DNA of 5,456 nt, from positions 1 to 5,456 of the forward strand of contig JAAYAE010000138.1 in NCBI GenBank assembly GCA_012719555.1, read 5' to 3'. Every line of letters begins with the position of its first letter. The first letter of the stretch is position 1. Source of the DNA: Acholeplasmataceae bacterium (GTDB lineage: Bacteria; Bacillota; Negativicutes; Acidaminococcales; Acidaminococcaceae). The notes below the pieces were generated by a model. That model had not been told where the DNA came from, ran no database searches, and saw only the letters and a list, made by a program, of their open reading frames with translations. The translations under genes were made by a program, and so were the position numbers. Of this stretch, positions 4,935-5,456 are shown in pieces.

Positions 4935-5456
4935 TTATTTAAACAAACCGGTAAAATCAAAAGTAGCAAAATAATCAGAAGGTTTTTCTGCTCGCCTTAT
5001 CATTTCTACGCCGCCGTTTTCTTTTAAAAGCAATTCCGAACTATGCAATTTCCCGTTGTAATTATAGCCCATAGCAAAACCATGAGCCCCGGCATCATGA
5101 ATAAATAACAAATCACCTATAGCTATCTTTGGCAACATTCTATCAATAGCAAATTTATCATTATTCTCGCATAAACCACCTGTTACATCATATTTATGGT
5201 CACAAGGCAAATCTTCTTTCCCTATAACGGTAATATGATGATAAGAGCCATACATAGCAGGCCGCATTAAATTCGCTGCACAGGCATCTACGCCAATATA
5301 TTCCTTGTACGTATGTTTTTCGTGAATAGCACGAGTGACCAAAGCTCCATATGGCCCCGTCATAAAGCGACCCATCTCTGTATAAATAGCTACATTATCC
5401 AACCCGGCAGGTACTAAAACTTCTTCATAAACTTTACGTACGCCTTCACCTATAGC
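4935..5456 (-). CDS. lysA: Diaminopimelate decarboxylase family protein, C-terminal part (runs off the window)
   Basis: The last 173 codons of a PLP-dependent, fold-III decarboxylase are present; the 5' part, with the PLP-binding lysine, lies beyond 5456. The frame is open to the edge, so the TTG at 5400-5402 is an internal leucine, not a start. Family motifs, numbered from the window edge, are TEMGRFMTGPYG (26-37), GVDACAANLMRPAMYGSYHH (56-75), GGLCENNDKFA (93-103, with the conserved active-site Cys-Glu at 96-97), GDLLFIHDAGAHG (114-126) and YNYNGKLHSSELL (131-143). The enzyme would decarboxylate meso-diaminopimelate to L-lysine, acting as a cytosolic dimer. It differs from the best-known LysA proteins in EMGR for EPGR and GAHG for GAYG. 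Related enzymes for D-ornithine, lysine or carboxy-polyamines exist, so the substrate is less certain than the family. It ends in TAA, followed closely by a terminator. Confidence 0.88.
   Translation of the reverse strand, partial: AIGEGVRKVYEEVLVPAGLDNVAIYTEMGRFMTGPYGALVTRAIHEKHTYKEYIGVDACAANLMRPAMYGSYHHITVIGKEDLPCDHKYDVTGGLCENNDKFAIDRMLPKIAIGDLLFIHDAGAHGFAMGYNYNGKLHSSELLLKENGGVEMIRRAEKPSDYFATFDFTGLFK

Overview
The window looks like a low-GC chromosomal segment from a strictly or largely anaerobic bacterium. It carries hydE, a maturase for [FeFe]-hydrogenase, and a stand-alone methenyl/formimino-folate cyclodeaminase. It also has purine-rich Shine-Dalgarno sites of Firmicute type and a tRNA with an encoded CCA end. 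I would guess Bacillota, possibly Negativicutes or Clostridia, but this is inferred from gene content and style, not from a marker gene. Nothing suggests a phage, plasmid, transposon or CRISPR array.

Layout from left to right. Positions 1-90 hold nothing I can name. A complete tRNA-Ser(UGA) lies on the minus strand (91-179) behind a near-consensus sigma-70 promoter. On the plus strand at 382-1260 is a gene for a membrane-bound ferritin-like/VIT1-CCC1 iron or manganese transporter. It stays in one frame from start to end but is interrupted by two in-frame nonsense codons, TAA at 751 and TGA at 1060. Convergent to it on the minus strand is a cyclodeaminase/cyclohydrolase gene (1303-1938, fchA-like). 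A 13-bp perfect inverted repeat lies in the divergent gap between it and hydE (2136-3182, plus). A strong hairpin terminator separates hydE from a convergent ClC-type chloride/proton antiporter with a C-terminal RCK_C (TrkA-C) domain (3248-4813, minus). Another strong terminator separates this from the 3' part of a diaminopimelate decarboxylase-family gene (4935 to the window edge, minus).

The genes do not form an operon. Each appears to be transcribed alone, with its own start signals and, for hydE and lysA, its own terminator. The functions are unrelated housekeeping or accessory tasks: serine decoding, metal handling, one-carbon/folate metabolism, hydrogenase maturation, anion/pH homeostasis and lysine or polyamine-type amino-acid metabolism.

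I found no convincing new multi-gene system. The most interesting points are the double-nonsense ferritin-like/VIT gene, whose first stop falls at the domain junction, and the long perfect palindrome between fchA and hydE.
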